A DNA stretch of 64,000 bases, taken from assembly GCF_000090795.2 (NCBI RefSeq), contig NW_003546317.1, positions 31,000-94,999 on the forward strand, read 5' to 3'. The position numbers were made by a program, and so were the translations under genes. Below the pieces are notes generated by a model. That model did no database searches. It was not told the origin of the DNA and worked only from the letters and a program-made list of their open reading frames with translations. Shown piece by piece: positions 11,870 through 24,772 of this stretch. Every line of letters starts with the position of its first letter. The stretch's first letter is position 1. This stretch comes from Amphimedon queenslandica. Its lineage: Eukaryota; Porifera; Demospongiae; Haplosclerida; Niphatidae.

Positions 11870-13236
11870 ATGGCCTCCACTTGGGAGGAGATAAATCCTT
11901 CCCTTTCTCCTCAAACTCTCTCTGTACTGAGGGATAATGGCTTCTTCTCTCCCACTCCAGTGCAGGTAAAAATAATGTTCTATAATATACAGATATTTTT
12001 CTTTTTTAGTCTCTAGTATTGCCTCATTTTCTAAGTAATAAGGACGTTTCTGTTCAAGCAGTATGTTATTAAAAGATCAATTTCTTTTTTAATTTTATTA
12101 TAAGGTTACGGGGTCAGGGAAGACACTCTCGTTTGTTATTCCCGTCATAGAAAAACTCAAAAAGAGGTAGCAGTAATTTTTATAATAATTATCAATTATT
12201 TTTGATTACTTAAGGAAACAAAAATGGAGGAGAGGAGAGGTAATTAGCTTATTTATTGTTGTTATTTATTGTATACAGACTGGTGCTATTGTGATACTAC
12301 CAACACGGGAATTAGCCGTCCAAGTCTCTGAGGTTTTTAATTTATTTATTACTGGGGCGGGAATCTCGCTGCGACAGTTAATCGGAGGTAGCCAAGAAGT
12401 GGTGAAAGATGTGAGACTCATAAACGAAGAAGGGTAAGAAACAAATTTTAAAAATAATCAATTACTTGATTATTAGTGGTATAGTCGTTGTAGCTACTCC
12501 TGGTCGACTGGCCGATCTGTTGGAACGAAAGGATTGTCACCTTGCAGCTGGTGTTAGATCACTGGTATGATAATAATAATAATAGTAATGATAACAAATA
12601 ATAATATAATTAATGTTCTTCTCTCTCCTTTTCAGGAGATTCTGATATTAGATGAAGCCGACCGTCTTTTAGATCTTGGATTTGAAGCAACGTAAGTAGT
12701 ACATGGTTTCATCTTAATTCATTAATTGTTTGTGACGCCATTAGGTTAAATACTATATTGAGCTATCTACCAAAGCAAAGGAGAACGGTATTATTTATAT
12801 TACTCTCATAGTCTGATATAATCTGATTCAAAAAATGCCTGTAATTTTCGATAATTAATTTCAGGGCCTATTTTCAGCTACTCTTAGGCACGAGGTCGAA
12901 ATGCTAATAAGGAGTGGACTCAGACATCCTGTTAATATCACACTTTCATCGGAGTCGATGGTATATATGGGAAAACTATTTTCATTATAAATTAATTTGA
13001 TAACAGGAAAGCACTGTCCCGGATTCGCTAATAAATTACTACATAGTAAGTAATTAAATGGCTCGCATTAATTAGGTGTGTGGGCGTGGTTTTTTTATAG
13101 GAAGTTCCGCCCAAAGATAAACTTTCTCATCTCGTTGGTTTTCTCTCTCATCATGAAACAGAGAAATTACTTGTATTTTATGCAACATGTGCTGGAGTTA
13201 GCTATTTCTCAGACCTAATTAAAAGGCATGTTATAC

Positions 13237-13276
<40 letters not shown>

Positions 13277-15566
13277 GGTTACTGCCTTCTTTAAAGGTCC
13301 TGGCATTACATGGTAAGATGAGAGAGAAGAGACAGTCGCTGTTTGAATCTTTCATGGACATGGAAAGGTTTGTAATTCGGACATGTATGGGGGACAGGGT
13401 TTCCCACAAAGCATGCTAAGTGAGCTGAAAAGCACTAAAGTACAGTACATGGCATTTGGAGCAACTTTGGCCTGATTTTTGAGCAACTTTAAAACTTGGT
13501 AAAAATTCAATCTTGATTGGAATCAGCTCAAACTTGCTACACAACATAAGTACATGTATATGTATCAGAAAAAGTTATAAAAGTGGTAAATTCTCTCCTA
13601 GTCATTTTTGGTGAAATTTGGCCAAAAACCCTGTACTATAGTACAGGGACTTTGGCCCGATTTTTGAGCAACTTCAAAAATTTGTAAAAAATCCAATCTT
13701 GATTGGAATCAGCTCAAACTTGCTACACAACATAAGTACATGTATATGTATTAGAAAAAATTATAAAAATGGTAAATTCTCTCCTACTCATTTTTGGCAA
13801 AATTTGACTGAAAACCCTGTACTATAGTACAGGGACTTTGGCCCGATTTTGGAGTAACTTTAAAAATTTTAAAGAAAGTCAATTTTTTTATTGGAATTCA
13901 CAAAAATTCCCATACAGTACATATGTAGTATAAAAATTATAAAAATTGGAAATTCTCTCTTAGCGATTTTGGAAAATACCCTTATAGTAAATGTATATGT
14001 TATTTTGCCAAATTTTTGAGCAACTTTAAAATCCAGTGACAAGAACCTGCATGAGTAATATGCCCAAAATCCTGTGAGAAACCCTGATGATGGGGCCAGG
14101 CCAGTCACAATTATTTATCTCTAGTGGCGTCCTGATGTGCACTGACGTAATGGCTAGAGGTATAGATATACCCGACGTTGATTGGGTGCTACAATTTGAT
14201 CCTCCTTCGTCTGAAAAGTAAGGAAAAACACACTATACATATATTGAGGCGGTCTTCAATTTCTCCCTCCCTCAAATTTATTGTCAGAGCTTTTATTCAT
14301 CGCTGCGGCCGAACAGCAAGGATGGGAAGGCGTGGTCATAGTTTAACGTACCTTGTTCCTCCATCAGAGCTGGCATATGTTGAATACATGCGCATTAGTG
14401 AAGGAGTCACTTTGGAGTTACTCCCAGAGACAGAAATTGGGAGAATACCATCATCTTCTGCCTTGATAGAGAGGGCGAGGGCAGAGCTCTCGAAAGAAAG
14501 GTTATTGAAACGATTTTATTGATTTATATTCAATAATTTTATAATTGTTTTATTGCAGGGAGTTTTATGATAAAAGCGTAAGAGCTTTTGTATCGTTTGT
14601 CAGATTTTACAGTAAACACAGCTACCACCTAATATTCAACATGAAAGGTTAGTGTCCTTTTATGAGAATCTCTCAGTGTGGATATTTATGTTATTACACT
14701 ATTGCTTACATATGAAAAATTTTTTATACCCAAGGATGGTTTATTTAAGTTTTCCTTTAAGTCAGGCAGGAGGGGGAGGCAAGCTAATTGAAAACCGTTT
14801 CTTTTAGAATAGTTTATAAATTCAATTGTTGGTAATTGTCCAGGTTATAAATACTGGATGTATTTAATGAAATTCCTTTTTATTAGTTCTAGATCTTGTC
14901 TCACTTGCTTATGGGACTTTTGCTTTGCTCCACTTACCAAAAATGCCTGAACTGAAGGGAAAGGACACCTCTCAATTTGAGGCTCACCCAATCAGTCTTG
15001 AAGCAATACCATTCAAAGAGAGAAGTAGAGAGAAGCAAGCACTGGCACTTAAAAGAAAGAAAGGTTATTCTATTTTACATTGTATGTATAGGAACCTACT
15101 TTTATACTTCTGATAGTATGGGGATATATGTAACAAAGCTGTAGATTTATTGCATATAGCAAGTCTATAGCTTCCCTATCTCTTCCAAGTTGTGCATATG
15201 TACTTGACATGTCTTCTTGTGTGATTGTGTGTTGTTGCTTTTGGCAGAGGCTGCTTGGATGGCTAAGGCTGAAGCTAGAAAGAAATTTCTAAAGAGAAAA
15301 AATAGGGAAGAGAGACGCATATCCAGGAAAAACACAAGGCAAAATAAAGTATGGGCTTCTTTTTGATTTGTATAATAATGCTTCATTTTTTGTAGCATAC
15401 CTTTTCTGCTTCTGAATTGGATGAGCTTGCTAAAGAAGCACGTTTGGTTAAACAGTATAAAGCCAGAAAGGTAATATACATGTATATCATAATTATTTTT
15501 TCTGTTTATCATTAATTTTTTTTATAGATTTCAAAAGAAGATTTGGAGGCACAATTAGACTCTTAA
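11870..15566 (+). CDS. DDX55: DEAD-box RNA helicase DDX55 (yeast Spb4) homologue
   Basis: An ATP-dependent RNA helicase of nucleolar 60S ribosomal subunit assembly. About 18 exons. Motifs in order: Q-motif region GFFSPTPVQ (exon 1), VTGSGKT (about 12105), PTRELA (about 12305), GG and TPGRL (about 12505), DEADRLLD (about 12655), SAT (about 12875), [12 protein letters not shown] (about 14140-14175) and [13 protein letters not shown] (about 14300). The family-specific C-terminal extension follows: [12 protein letters not shown] (about 14920), [11 protein letters not shown], then a basic coiled tail ending QLDS at 15566. ATG 11870 opens [17 protein letters not shown], matching the DDX55 start. 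A large intron (13370-14120) holds satellite repeats. Confidence 0.93.
13430..14095. repeat. Palindromic satellite array, about 3 units (DDX55 intron)
   Basis: Perfect CTGTACTATAGTACAG cores at 13631-13646 and 13817-13832 (spacing 186), plus a decayed third unit. Orientation is opposite to the GTF2H1 array: the core is followed by GGACTTTGGCCCGATTTT, and AATCAGCTCAAACTTGCTAC lies upstream of the next core. Confidence 0.85.
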
Positions 15567-15675
15567 CTGTTGCCATTGATGATTAATTTTTTAATTTTAT
15601 TCATGCACAGTATACTTAATTTAATAATTCGAGAAAGGGTGGTGCTGTTACTTTTGATCGATCATAGCCACTGTT

Positions 15676-17841
15676 ATGGCAGAGATAACAAATGATGAAG
15701 GAAAGAGCAAAGAAGAACAAAAGATGCAAATGATTATAACCGCCCAGATTGCATTCGATGCTGATAGATGTGATGGTAAAGCTGAATTTGAATTACGATA
15801 TCCTTTATTTTTAGAGCAGATATGGCAGATTGCATGCATAAAGCTACTGTTATTGCTGGTGGGCATCTAAGCAGGGAAGAAAGAGATTTGCTCTCTGTTG
15901 CTTTCAAGAACGCTACTGCAGTAAGGAGGCTTTCATGGCGTGTCATTGCGGCCTCAGAACAAGGAGAGAAAGACGCCAGGATGAAGGATGCAAGCAAGAT
16001 GTATAGACACCAGATAGAGGGCGAGTTGCTGGCCATTTGCCAACTAGTAGTAGGCCTATTGGATGATTACTTGATACCAGCATCAAATGACAGCAATTCT
16101 GAAGTATTTTATTACAAGATGTAAGTGAATTTTACATGTATTGCGGGCTGCATATTCACAGTAATTCAGTGCTGATGAATTTTCACACATACAGTGGCTT
16201 GGCTAGTATCCATAATCATATCAAGTTAACTGTACTCTCAATTCTATTCAGGAACATAATAATTATGTAATTATTTTGCCTATACATATCTCGCCGACTG
16301 TGAGCTACACTTCAATGCTGGCTGTTTTGCTTTCAGTGTTTGACAACTATAATACATGTATGTAGGAATGGAATGCACTACAATTATTCTTTTGCTATAA
16401 TAAACTAAATGCTAGGCTATAGGTAGTTTTTATAGTGTGTTAATTTTTGTTTTTTTCATCCACAGAATTCAAACCACCTCCAATGCCATTCTATTGTATA
16501 TAGATTATGGCCAGGACATAAAAATTAGCCAAAAAAATATTAATTTTTAGGCACATTTAATTGACAACATGGAATTTTAAACACTTGAAAATTTGAGTGG
16601 TTATAACTTCTTTCTTCTGCTGTATAGGAAAGGTGACTATTGTCGGTATAGAGCTGAGCTTTTGCTAGGAAAAGAAAGAGAAGATGCGGCTGCAGAAAGT
16701 GAGGCAGCTTACAGGAAAGCTGAAGACATTTCATCTGCAAATCTTTCTCCTCTTCATCCTCTGCGTCTTGGCCTCTCATTGAATCACTCTGTCCTTTATT
16801 ACGAAATATTCCGTGACAGTGTAACTGCTTGCAGCATTGCCAGTAAAGTAAGCCTTAGTACATAGTTTGATTGCAGAGCCTAAAATAAGAGTCCACAGAC
16901 ATTGGAAATTTTCTGACAATTTTGCTCAATTGTCCAACCAAATTCTGTGTTTGTTGTTCTACCATTTTTGTCTGAACAACATAATTTTTGACACAAATTT
17001 ATTAAAAGCTATTAATAGCATTTCCTACTGCAGGTTAAAGCTTGCTGACAAGTACATAAAAATCCAAATTTGATTGGAATCAGCTCAAACTTTTTACGCA
17101 GCCAAAAAACATGTATAATATGTATCAGAAAAATAGAGAATTTTTTTACTTTTTATTTTTGACAAAATTTAGCTAAAGCCCCTGTACTATTATAGTACAG
17201 GGACTTTGGCCTAATTTTCGAGCGTGGCTTTTAAGAATTTGTAAAAAAAATCCAATCTCGATCGAAATCAGTTTAAACTTTCTACGCAGCGTAAGAACAT
17301 GTATAATGTAGTAAGAAAGAAATAAATTATAAAAAATGGAGAATTTTCTACTTTTTATTTTTTGACGAAATTCGGCTAAAGTCCCTGTGCTGTAGTACAG
17401 AGGCTTTTAGCATACTGGATCTCAACTCTTGAGCAACTTTGCAATTTATTGACAAGAAGCTGCATGAGGTCTATGCCAAAATCTTGTGGGAAATCTTGTC
17501 CGACTGTTTTGTAAAAATGGCAGATCAAATTAAACAATGTTCAGACACAATGTCTGAGCATTGTTTGAATGTAATTTCAGGCTCTGGATTGTATAAATTG
17601 AAAAAGCAAGATGACTTTGTAATTTTACTTTATTATTATTTTTTTTTTTTATCATTATTATTAGGCAGTTTGTCTGTATGATAATTTTGATTACAACTTT
17701 GATTTCTTGTATATATAGGCTATAACTGAAGCAGAGCAACTTGAATATGATAGTACTGCTGATGATACAGATGATGAAGCTCTTTCAATTTTGAAATTGC
17801 TCAAGGACAATTTTACTATCTGGAATCATGATTATAATTGA
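15676..17841 (+). CDS. 14-3-3 protein, divergent member (first of three)
   Basis: Four exons: 15676-15775, 15820-16120, 16628-16847, 17719-17841. 14-3-3 dimers bind phosphoserine/threonine peptides. The groove residues are present: the Lys of AFKN, the Arg pair of VRRLSWR, KM-KGD, RY of YCRYRAE and the Asn of SLNHSVLYYE. The last exon is unusual: the family's [15 protein letters not shown] is replaced by LSILKLLKDNFTIW, and the protein stops almost at once (NHDYN), without the usual acidic tail. The N-terminal segment after the start (MAEITNDEGKSKEEQ) is also atypical. Exon borders match the two downstream paralogues, pointing to tandem duplication. It begins 110 bp after the DDX55 stop on the same strand. 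Confidence 0.88.
17060..17470. repeat. Palindromic satellite copies (intron of first 14-3-3 gene)
   Basis: Two units with altered cores: one core near 17182 carries a 3-bp insertion (CTGTACTATTATAGTACAG) and one near 17387 reads CTGTGCTGTAGTACAG. Both keep GGACTTTGG-like or similar flanks and the AATCAGCTCAAACTTT block. Confidence 0.7.
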
Positions 17842-17926
17842 TTTTGTTCAGTAATTTATTTTTTGCAATAGCCCGGGAAAAAGGGCGCCTTTAGCAGACG
17901 TCATGAGTTGTTGTCATGGGAACAAT

Positions 17927-17934
17927 TGACGTCA
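17927..17934. promoter_or_regulatory. CRE palindrome upstream of second 14-3-3 gene
   Basis: TGACGTCA, 126 bp before the ATG at 18060, with a second GACGTCA at about 17897. A full CRE also precedes the third 14-3-3 gene. CREB/ATF control is inferred. Confidence 0.45.
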
Positions 17935-18059
17935 TTGCAGTGCGGTTATTCATTCATTCATTGCTCATCATCAAAGCTCAATAGTCCCCCTACTAGTCCC
18001 CCTAGTCCCTTTGGAGTTCGTAAAGATTGTAGAAGCACTACTTTCAAGAAGAAGAAGCA

Positions 18060-20036
18060 ATGGAAGAATCACCAGAAGTTTTTGAAGCAAAGCTTGCAGA
18101 GCAAACAGAGAGATATAATGGTAAGTTTGGCAGACTGTACCCTTTTATCTCACTCTCTTCCGCCCCTTCTCCCCCTCAGACATGGTCGATGTAATGAAAA
18201 AAGTCGTCAAGTCCAAAGGAAAAGCTCCGCTTACCACAGAAGAGCGAAATCTTCTCTCCGTGGCTTACAAGAACGTTATTGGGGCCAGGAGGGCTTCTTG
18301 GCGCATCATTTCCAGTCTAGAGCAAAAGGATCCCTCAAAAGAAATAATTGCAGATTATAGGAAGAAGATTGAAAAAGAGCTGGATGAGATCGTGAAAGAT
18401 GTCACTGAATTGCTAGATGATTTGATTGCTGTAGCCGATGATAACGAGTCTAAGGTCTTTTATCACAAAATGTAAGTTTGTTCTTTTGTACTTGTATTAC
18501 CGTAGGGCGCCTTTTTTTCGAGAGCTGTAAATTTTGTGGATTTTGCGATTTATTGAAGATTTGCGAAAGTTACTTCCACGAAAATCAAATTATTACGGTA
18601 AAAGATGGCAGACGGCAGAAATCTGTGAAAATTAAATTCACAAAATAGATTTTTTGGCAAATTTGCAAAATTTACAGCCCTCGAAAAAAGGTATCCTACG
18701 GTAATTTTAGCCTTGTGGGTTGTGGCGCTATCGCTAGTAGCGGAATTGAATTATTTCTTATTGTGCACGGGATTAAATGGCATCAATAGTAGCTTACAAT
18801 CTAGCCATAACTTATGGCATTTGAATGGAAATTGAATGCTAAAATATTTTGTTTTATTTGCTTCAGTATTGTATGTCAATTGTTTTGCCAATGGTATTTC
18901 TATCTTCTCGCATAAAGGCAGATTTACAATAATTATTACGCTAGAGTTGAATTTGGTTCAAATCTAGTGTAATGTAATGCCCAAGTTTTTGATTTGAAAT
19001 TGATAGTGTCATTATGGTTAAAGATTATCCGACTTAAGAGTCAACTTTTACTCATCATCTGCCATTGATACACAATTTGGGGTACAAGGTCTAGCAGTGC
19101 TTTTTTTGTATCTTATCTTTCCTTTCTTCTTTTGTGTCCCTTCCTTGTATTGGAGGGGATTGCAAAGCTTTTTTTGGAAGACGAGACCAATTAACATTCT
19201 GAACACAATTTTAAGTAAATTACTTGCTCATGCAGCATCTACCATAATACATGTTTATATCTCATGAACAGTGAAATATATTATATACATGTATAACATG
19301 TGATATGGGTTGATACACCCTCCACTTTAGACTTTAGATACTTTGAATTGATATCAACCCATAATTATCGTGTTATATAACACACACACACACACACATG
19401 TATAATTATGTGTTATTTTGATTTCTAGGAGCGGAGACTATCATCGTTATGCTGCTGAATATTCTACTGGTGATGCAAAAGATAATGCATCTCGAAAAAG
19501 CCAAGAAGCCTATGAGAAGGCTACAGAAGTAGCTAAAGAAAACCTTAGTACAACTCATCCGATTCGTCTTGGTCTTGCTCTTAATTACTCAGTTTTCCAC
19601 TATGAGATTAAAAATGACCCAGAAAGAGCTTGTAAAACTGCTAAAGAGGTATTGTGTATGTGTGTTATGATCATTTACTGGTGGTCTATTTGCTTGGGAT
19701 GATAAATACTTCATTATATTCTCTGCTCTCTTTTTTTCAGGCATTTGATAGTGCCATTACTGATTTAGATAACCTTGAGGAAGACTCATACAAGGACAGC
19801 ACTTTGATTATGCAGCTTCTTAGAGACAACCTGACTCTTTGGACTTCTGAGACTGGTAATAAGAAAATATAAATTTATGCATTCAATAATTGCTAAGGCA
19901 GTTTTGTTTATTGGCCAATTAATGACTTTAAGACTGAATCAATGTTTTTTTTATCTTTTGTCTTGTGAATTATTTGTTCCTTTTTTTTAATGTAGATCAA
20001 CAAGACAAAAATGACGACAATGAGGATCAGAACTAA
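18060..20036 (+). CDS. 14-3-3 protein, canonical (zeta/epsilon-like; second of three)
   Basis: Five exons: 18060-18120, 18180-18471, 19429-19648, 19741-19855, 19996-20036. Canonical motifs: [20 protein letters not shown], the [12 protein letters not shown] segment, [33 protein letters not shown] and an acidic tail ending DNEDQN. All groove residues (Lys, two Arg, Tyr, Asn) are present, so a working phosphopeptide adaptor is expected. It starts [20 protein letters not shown], which aligns with the family start. Introns hold a foldback element (18496-18705) and a second inverted repeat (about 19284-19381). Confidence 0.93.
18496..18705. mobile_element. MITE-like foldback element (family ATTACCGTAGRGCGC)
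   Basis: Left end ATTACCGTAGGGCGCC and right end (reverse complement) ATTACCGTAGGATACC share inverted repeats of about 40 bp that also include CGAG[A/G]GCTGTAAATTTTG. There is no ORF. It lies in an intron of the second 14-3-3 gene. A relative is at 52550-52744. Confidence 0.8.
19284..19381. repeat. Imperfect inverted repeat
   Basis: The arms share ATGGGTTGATA on the left and TATCAACCCAT on the right, with ATAACA/TGTTAT further out. It could be a short foldback element. It is followed by a (CA)n run. Confidence 0.5.
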
Positions 20037-20217
20037 GCTAGCGAGCTGATTTCTAAAAACTCTTTGTCGCATTTGATGTGCCAGCTCACCTATTGACACC
20101 TTTTTACATATTAGCATTAATATTACACTGTGTCTGTGTGTGTGTGGATTCTTGACCCTACTTCTTATTAGTGATGATAATAATTATTATTACCAATTAT
20201 TTTATTTCCGGTTGGTA

Positions 20218-20225
20218 TGACGTCA
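20218..20225. promoter_or_regulatory. CRE palindrome upstream of third 14-3-3 gene
   Basis: TGACGTCA about 146 bp before the ATG at 20372, matching the element at 17927 upstream of the second gene. Confidence 0.45.
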
Positions 20226-20371
20226 ATCGTGGTCGTTATAGTAACCACCGTAGATCTGCACGTGTACGTGTTTGGGATTGCGCGGCCAATTTTGTGAGTC
20301 GTTCATTTCTACATTCCATCCGTCTTTCTGAAACTGAGAAAGGAGACTGGGAGAGCTCAAATAGCCACGAA

Positions 20372-21200
20372 ATGGAAGACATGGACATCCCTGATCTTGT
20401 AGATATGGCCAAGCTTGCAGAGCATGCAGAAAGATTTGAAGGTAGGTGCTGATTTCGAGTGGATACTGTGTCTAATTATGGCCAACTAGATATGGCTAAA
20501 TATATGAAGAGCAAAGTACAGAAGGACAGTAATTTAAGCATGGACGAAAGGAGCCTTCTTTCTGTTGCTTTCAAGAACGTTATAGGGTCCAGAAGGGCGT
20601 CATGGAGGACATTACAAGTACAAGAGTCTAAAACCGAAGAGGGTAAAACAAAAGGAGCTATCCCTCTCGAGATTACAAAAGAGTACAAGAAGAAGGTAGA
20701 AACAGAGCTAACGGAAATAATAGACGAAGTGATTGAGCTCCTGGACTCGAAGCTAATATTAAAAAAAGCTAACGATGAGATAACTGATGAGAAGGAAATT
20801 GAGACCCAGATATTTTATTACAAGATGTAAGTGTGAACTTTTTGTTATAAATAAAAACATGTACAATATTCTGGTTTATAACCATGCATTTAATTCTAAC
20901 TGCATTATAAATTATAATAGGAAAGGTGATTACTGCCGCTATAAAGCTGAGTATGATAAGGAAAACGATAAGATTGTAAGCGATGGTGAGGCTGCTTACG
21001 AGAAAGCGCTAGAATTAGCAGAGAAGCTCCCGTCCACCAATCCAACCAGTCTTGGTCTTGCACTTAATTATTCCGTCTTCTTTTATGAAATAAAAAATGA
21101 TGGTGCCAAGGCCTGCTCTATAGCCAAAAAAGTAACATTCTTCTTCTCTTTCTGAAGCTCTCTTTTGTCCCCATTCCTCTCTCTCTCTCTCTCCCTCCCT

Positions 21201-21243
<43 letters not shown>

Positions 21244-21548
21244 CCTCCCTTTCTCCCTCCCTCCCTCCCTTTCTCCCTCCCTCCCTCCCTTTCTCCCTCC
21301 CTCCCTCCCTTCTTATGAACAATGGAATGTCTTTCTTTAGGCTTTTGATGACGCTGTCAAGGATCTTGATAATGCTGCCACAGAAAGCACTTACAAGGAC
21401 AGCACTTTGATTATGCAGCTGCTTAGGGACAATTTGACCCTTTGGACCAGCGAAGCTGAGGAAGATGATCAACAAGGTACACACGACGAGACTGAACAAA
21501 GCTATTATAACTAATTGCCTTCTTTTGTTAGATGCTGAAAGAGATTAG
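20372..21548 (+). CDS. 14-3-3 protein (third of three)
   Basis: Five exons: 20372-20441, 20490-20826, 20921-21131, 21341-21476, 21532-21548. Motifs: [64 protein letters not shown], with a short acidic tail ending AERD. The loop after the Trp-Arg helix is longer than usual ([20 protein letters not shown]), as is the loop before IFYYKM. Groove residues are intact. Exon borders match the second gene, so these are tandem paralogues. The intron before exon 4 is a long CT run (21178-21310). Its 3' end faces USP30. Confidence 0.92.
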
Positions 21549-21740
21549 CTCCACTTACAATAATAATTACAAGGTATACTTTGCTGAAGTTCATCAAGTA
21601 CATTTTATTATTATTTTTTCTCTCTCAAACATTAAATAATTGTCTTTTAAAATAACAACAATTGTCATTAGTTTGATTTTATTTTTTGACAATAATAATA
21701 ATCATTATTTTCCAATTGTGCTATTGTTATTATCATTTTT

Positions 21741-24729
21741 TCAATCCATTTGATAAAAGAGAAGATATGCTTCACAGTTCATAACCTCATGATTGTACAC
21801 AGGATAGACGGTGGTGTCCGATGTATACAACCACTGTCTCCCGCATTGCCTGTACGTGCAATAGTGCCCTGACGAAGGTCCTCCTAGATGTTCAACGACG
21901 GCTCTGAGTTGATACTTCCTAAAAAAAGTTTTTTTTCATTATTAGCAGCATTCTTGAATATGACTGACATTCTTTGACAAGTCTACACTTGTTGAGTGCT
22001 ATTGGGATTCTTTGGGCCAAGTATGGCTTGATTTGACTTGCAACTGAAAATAACCAAATATGGTTATAAACACTACACCCTCTTGAAAGGAAAGTGTACA
22101 TGTATGTGGCACAGCTTTATACAACCACACAAAAAGGGGAATTTAGCTTTAGGAAAGCATGGCATACATATACAGTAGTTTGAAAATTACATTATTAGAC
22201 TCACAAGTCTACTTGGTACATCAGGTTAAGAGATTATATTCAAAACCCATTCAAACTGACCAAACCCTACCATTAATAGTGGACTATAGCTCTTATGATT
22301 ACATCAGTACAGCTCTTAACTATCTTTACCATAATTATTGGTACATCTATTGTTAGCGTGCTAAAAAAAGCAGCACAGTTTAGTTTGGAACTGTTACATA
22401 TTTTACTGTTACCTATTTTACTGTTACAATAGGCATATGGTTTTAGTGCATGCAGGTACAGCAGCCCAAACATTACAAAAATTAGCTGCTACCTTTCCAC
22501 TACTCACGTTTTGTCTTGTCTTGTTGCTGTTGTAGTTAGGAAACTATTGATATCAAGAGTAAGAGGGAATACCAGTCTGGACCTGTTCTTCACCATCGTG
22601 CCATCGGACCTCCAAACACTCCGGATTATATTAAGGCAGAGTACTTCCGGAGGACGCCCAATCCGTAGTTTCTTCCGAAAACTTCTTTTTGTCTTTACGC
22701 CGGCTCTTTTGGAACAAGATGGACACTCAATGTCGTCCACTATCTCAGAGCTCATGTAGTCCCTGAGGCATTCGACTAGCGATGAGGACTAAAGGAGGAA
22801 AGAGATGAGAAAAGTACTTGTGGTAAAGTTAAAGTTGGTACAAGAAAGGATTTTTTAGCCTGCTGACTTTACACAATAACGCAAAGAGATACACTTTGAA
22901 CTCTGTTTTTGTTCCTATATCTTATCACGTTTTCATCCATTTCCGAACATAAAACAGGCACAAAAATGAATGACACAGATTGCATCCTTTAATTTTTTTG
23001 TTCCTACATGTACATGAGCTTTTTTGTTCCTCCACGAGAGTAGCCTTAATAGATTGGCCCATACTACATGTATTAATTCTAATACAAACCACTGACTGAA
23101 GCCTATGGTTCATGGAACATGTCATACAGAGTGCGAGGTGAACTCATTCTGCAGACCATAATAATGATTTTAGTTTCCTTCTTCCCTCCCTCATAGTAAA
23201 GAGTGCACAACAAATACATGTATATTGTACATCATTGTGTGTCTTAATATCATTATTAGGACCTACTACTGAGGCTGCCCTTTGACTAAGAGGAAGAGAG
23301 ATGCTGTCTATTGACTCATACCGAGTTGGCAACTAAAATGAGATACAGATAAATAACCACTTGATTGTGTTATGCCATACAGCGTGCTGGCAGTCACAGC
23401 AGACAAGACTACTGGACATCAGGCCTTGCAAAGGACAGGATTTAGGTTGAGAAGGAGCACTGAATGAACCTAGAAAAACAAATCATAATAAATGAATTTT
23501 TTTGCATTATTATATATATACAAAGATAATAATTTTTATAATAATAAAGAATAATTATTACCAATTTTAGTGAGAGCCATGCCTTTTGTGCTGGAACTCT
23601 GGGCTTCAACCTGAGGATCATTGATTAGATCAGAGAGTGACAAAGTGGGGCCTACACTGAAGAACCTCAGTATTCATTCTATTTTTGGTAACGCTCGCTA
23701 TTTTTAGTAACCAGCAATTTCGTCTTTACCTGTCATTTCTTCCTCCAGAGTTGTTAGGAGGACATGATAAAACTCCAGAGCATCCTGGAAACAAAGAAAA
23801 TGTAACTACAATGTACAATATTGAAGATACATGTAAAACATGTACATGTACATGTATCTACATCGTACGTGTACAATAGCTACATGTACATAATATAAAG
23901 CAATAAGCAATAGAGCCTATACTAAAGGTAAAACAGTAATACAGACTAGCCTCTTAATGGACACTTTGGTACAAGACAGTGTCTCTGTTATACAGAGGTG
24001 TCCTTTATGTGGAGGTTATTTATACAATAAGGAATGTAATTGGTACACTAGGTGCTGTCCATTAAATGGAGCTGTCCACTATAGAGAGTGTCCATTAAGA
24101 GAGGCTATACTGTGAATGCAAAATGGCTACAATTTACTTGCTGCTGATGATCGATCAACCATCTGTGCCTCATTAGAGCTTGCGTAAGTTCCTCAGGCGA
24201 GATATTCACTTCATTATTGTCATTTAAAGCTACAAAGTAGAGGAACTAATTGAATTGGTATACATTGAGTTACATGTACATGTACACATAGTATATGGAC
24301 ATAGAGAATGAGAGAAGGAAATGAGTTTAGGCATGTGTGAGTAGGTGCCAGTCATGCCATAGTAGTATTGCTAATTAATGCAAATATTTATAAAAAATGT
24401 TTTAAATAAATAGATTAAAATAATTATAGCAATGTATAGTTCCTATTGCCTTGAGATGCATAATAATAATAATAATAATATTAATAATAATAATAATAAT
24501 ATTAATAATATTAATAATATTAATAATGATGATGATAATAATATTAATAATGATGATGATAATAATAATAATAATGATGATGATGATAATATTAAAATAT
24601 AAATGTTAATCTAATTTTATCCTTATTAACTTATTTTTTATTCTTATCAACTTAATCTTATTTTCATCCTGTCCTAACTTCATCCCAATTCTAGCTTTCC
24701 TTTCAAAATAATAATATTAACAACAACAA

Positions 24730-24772
<43 letters not shown>

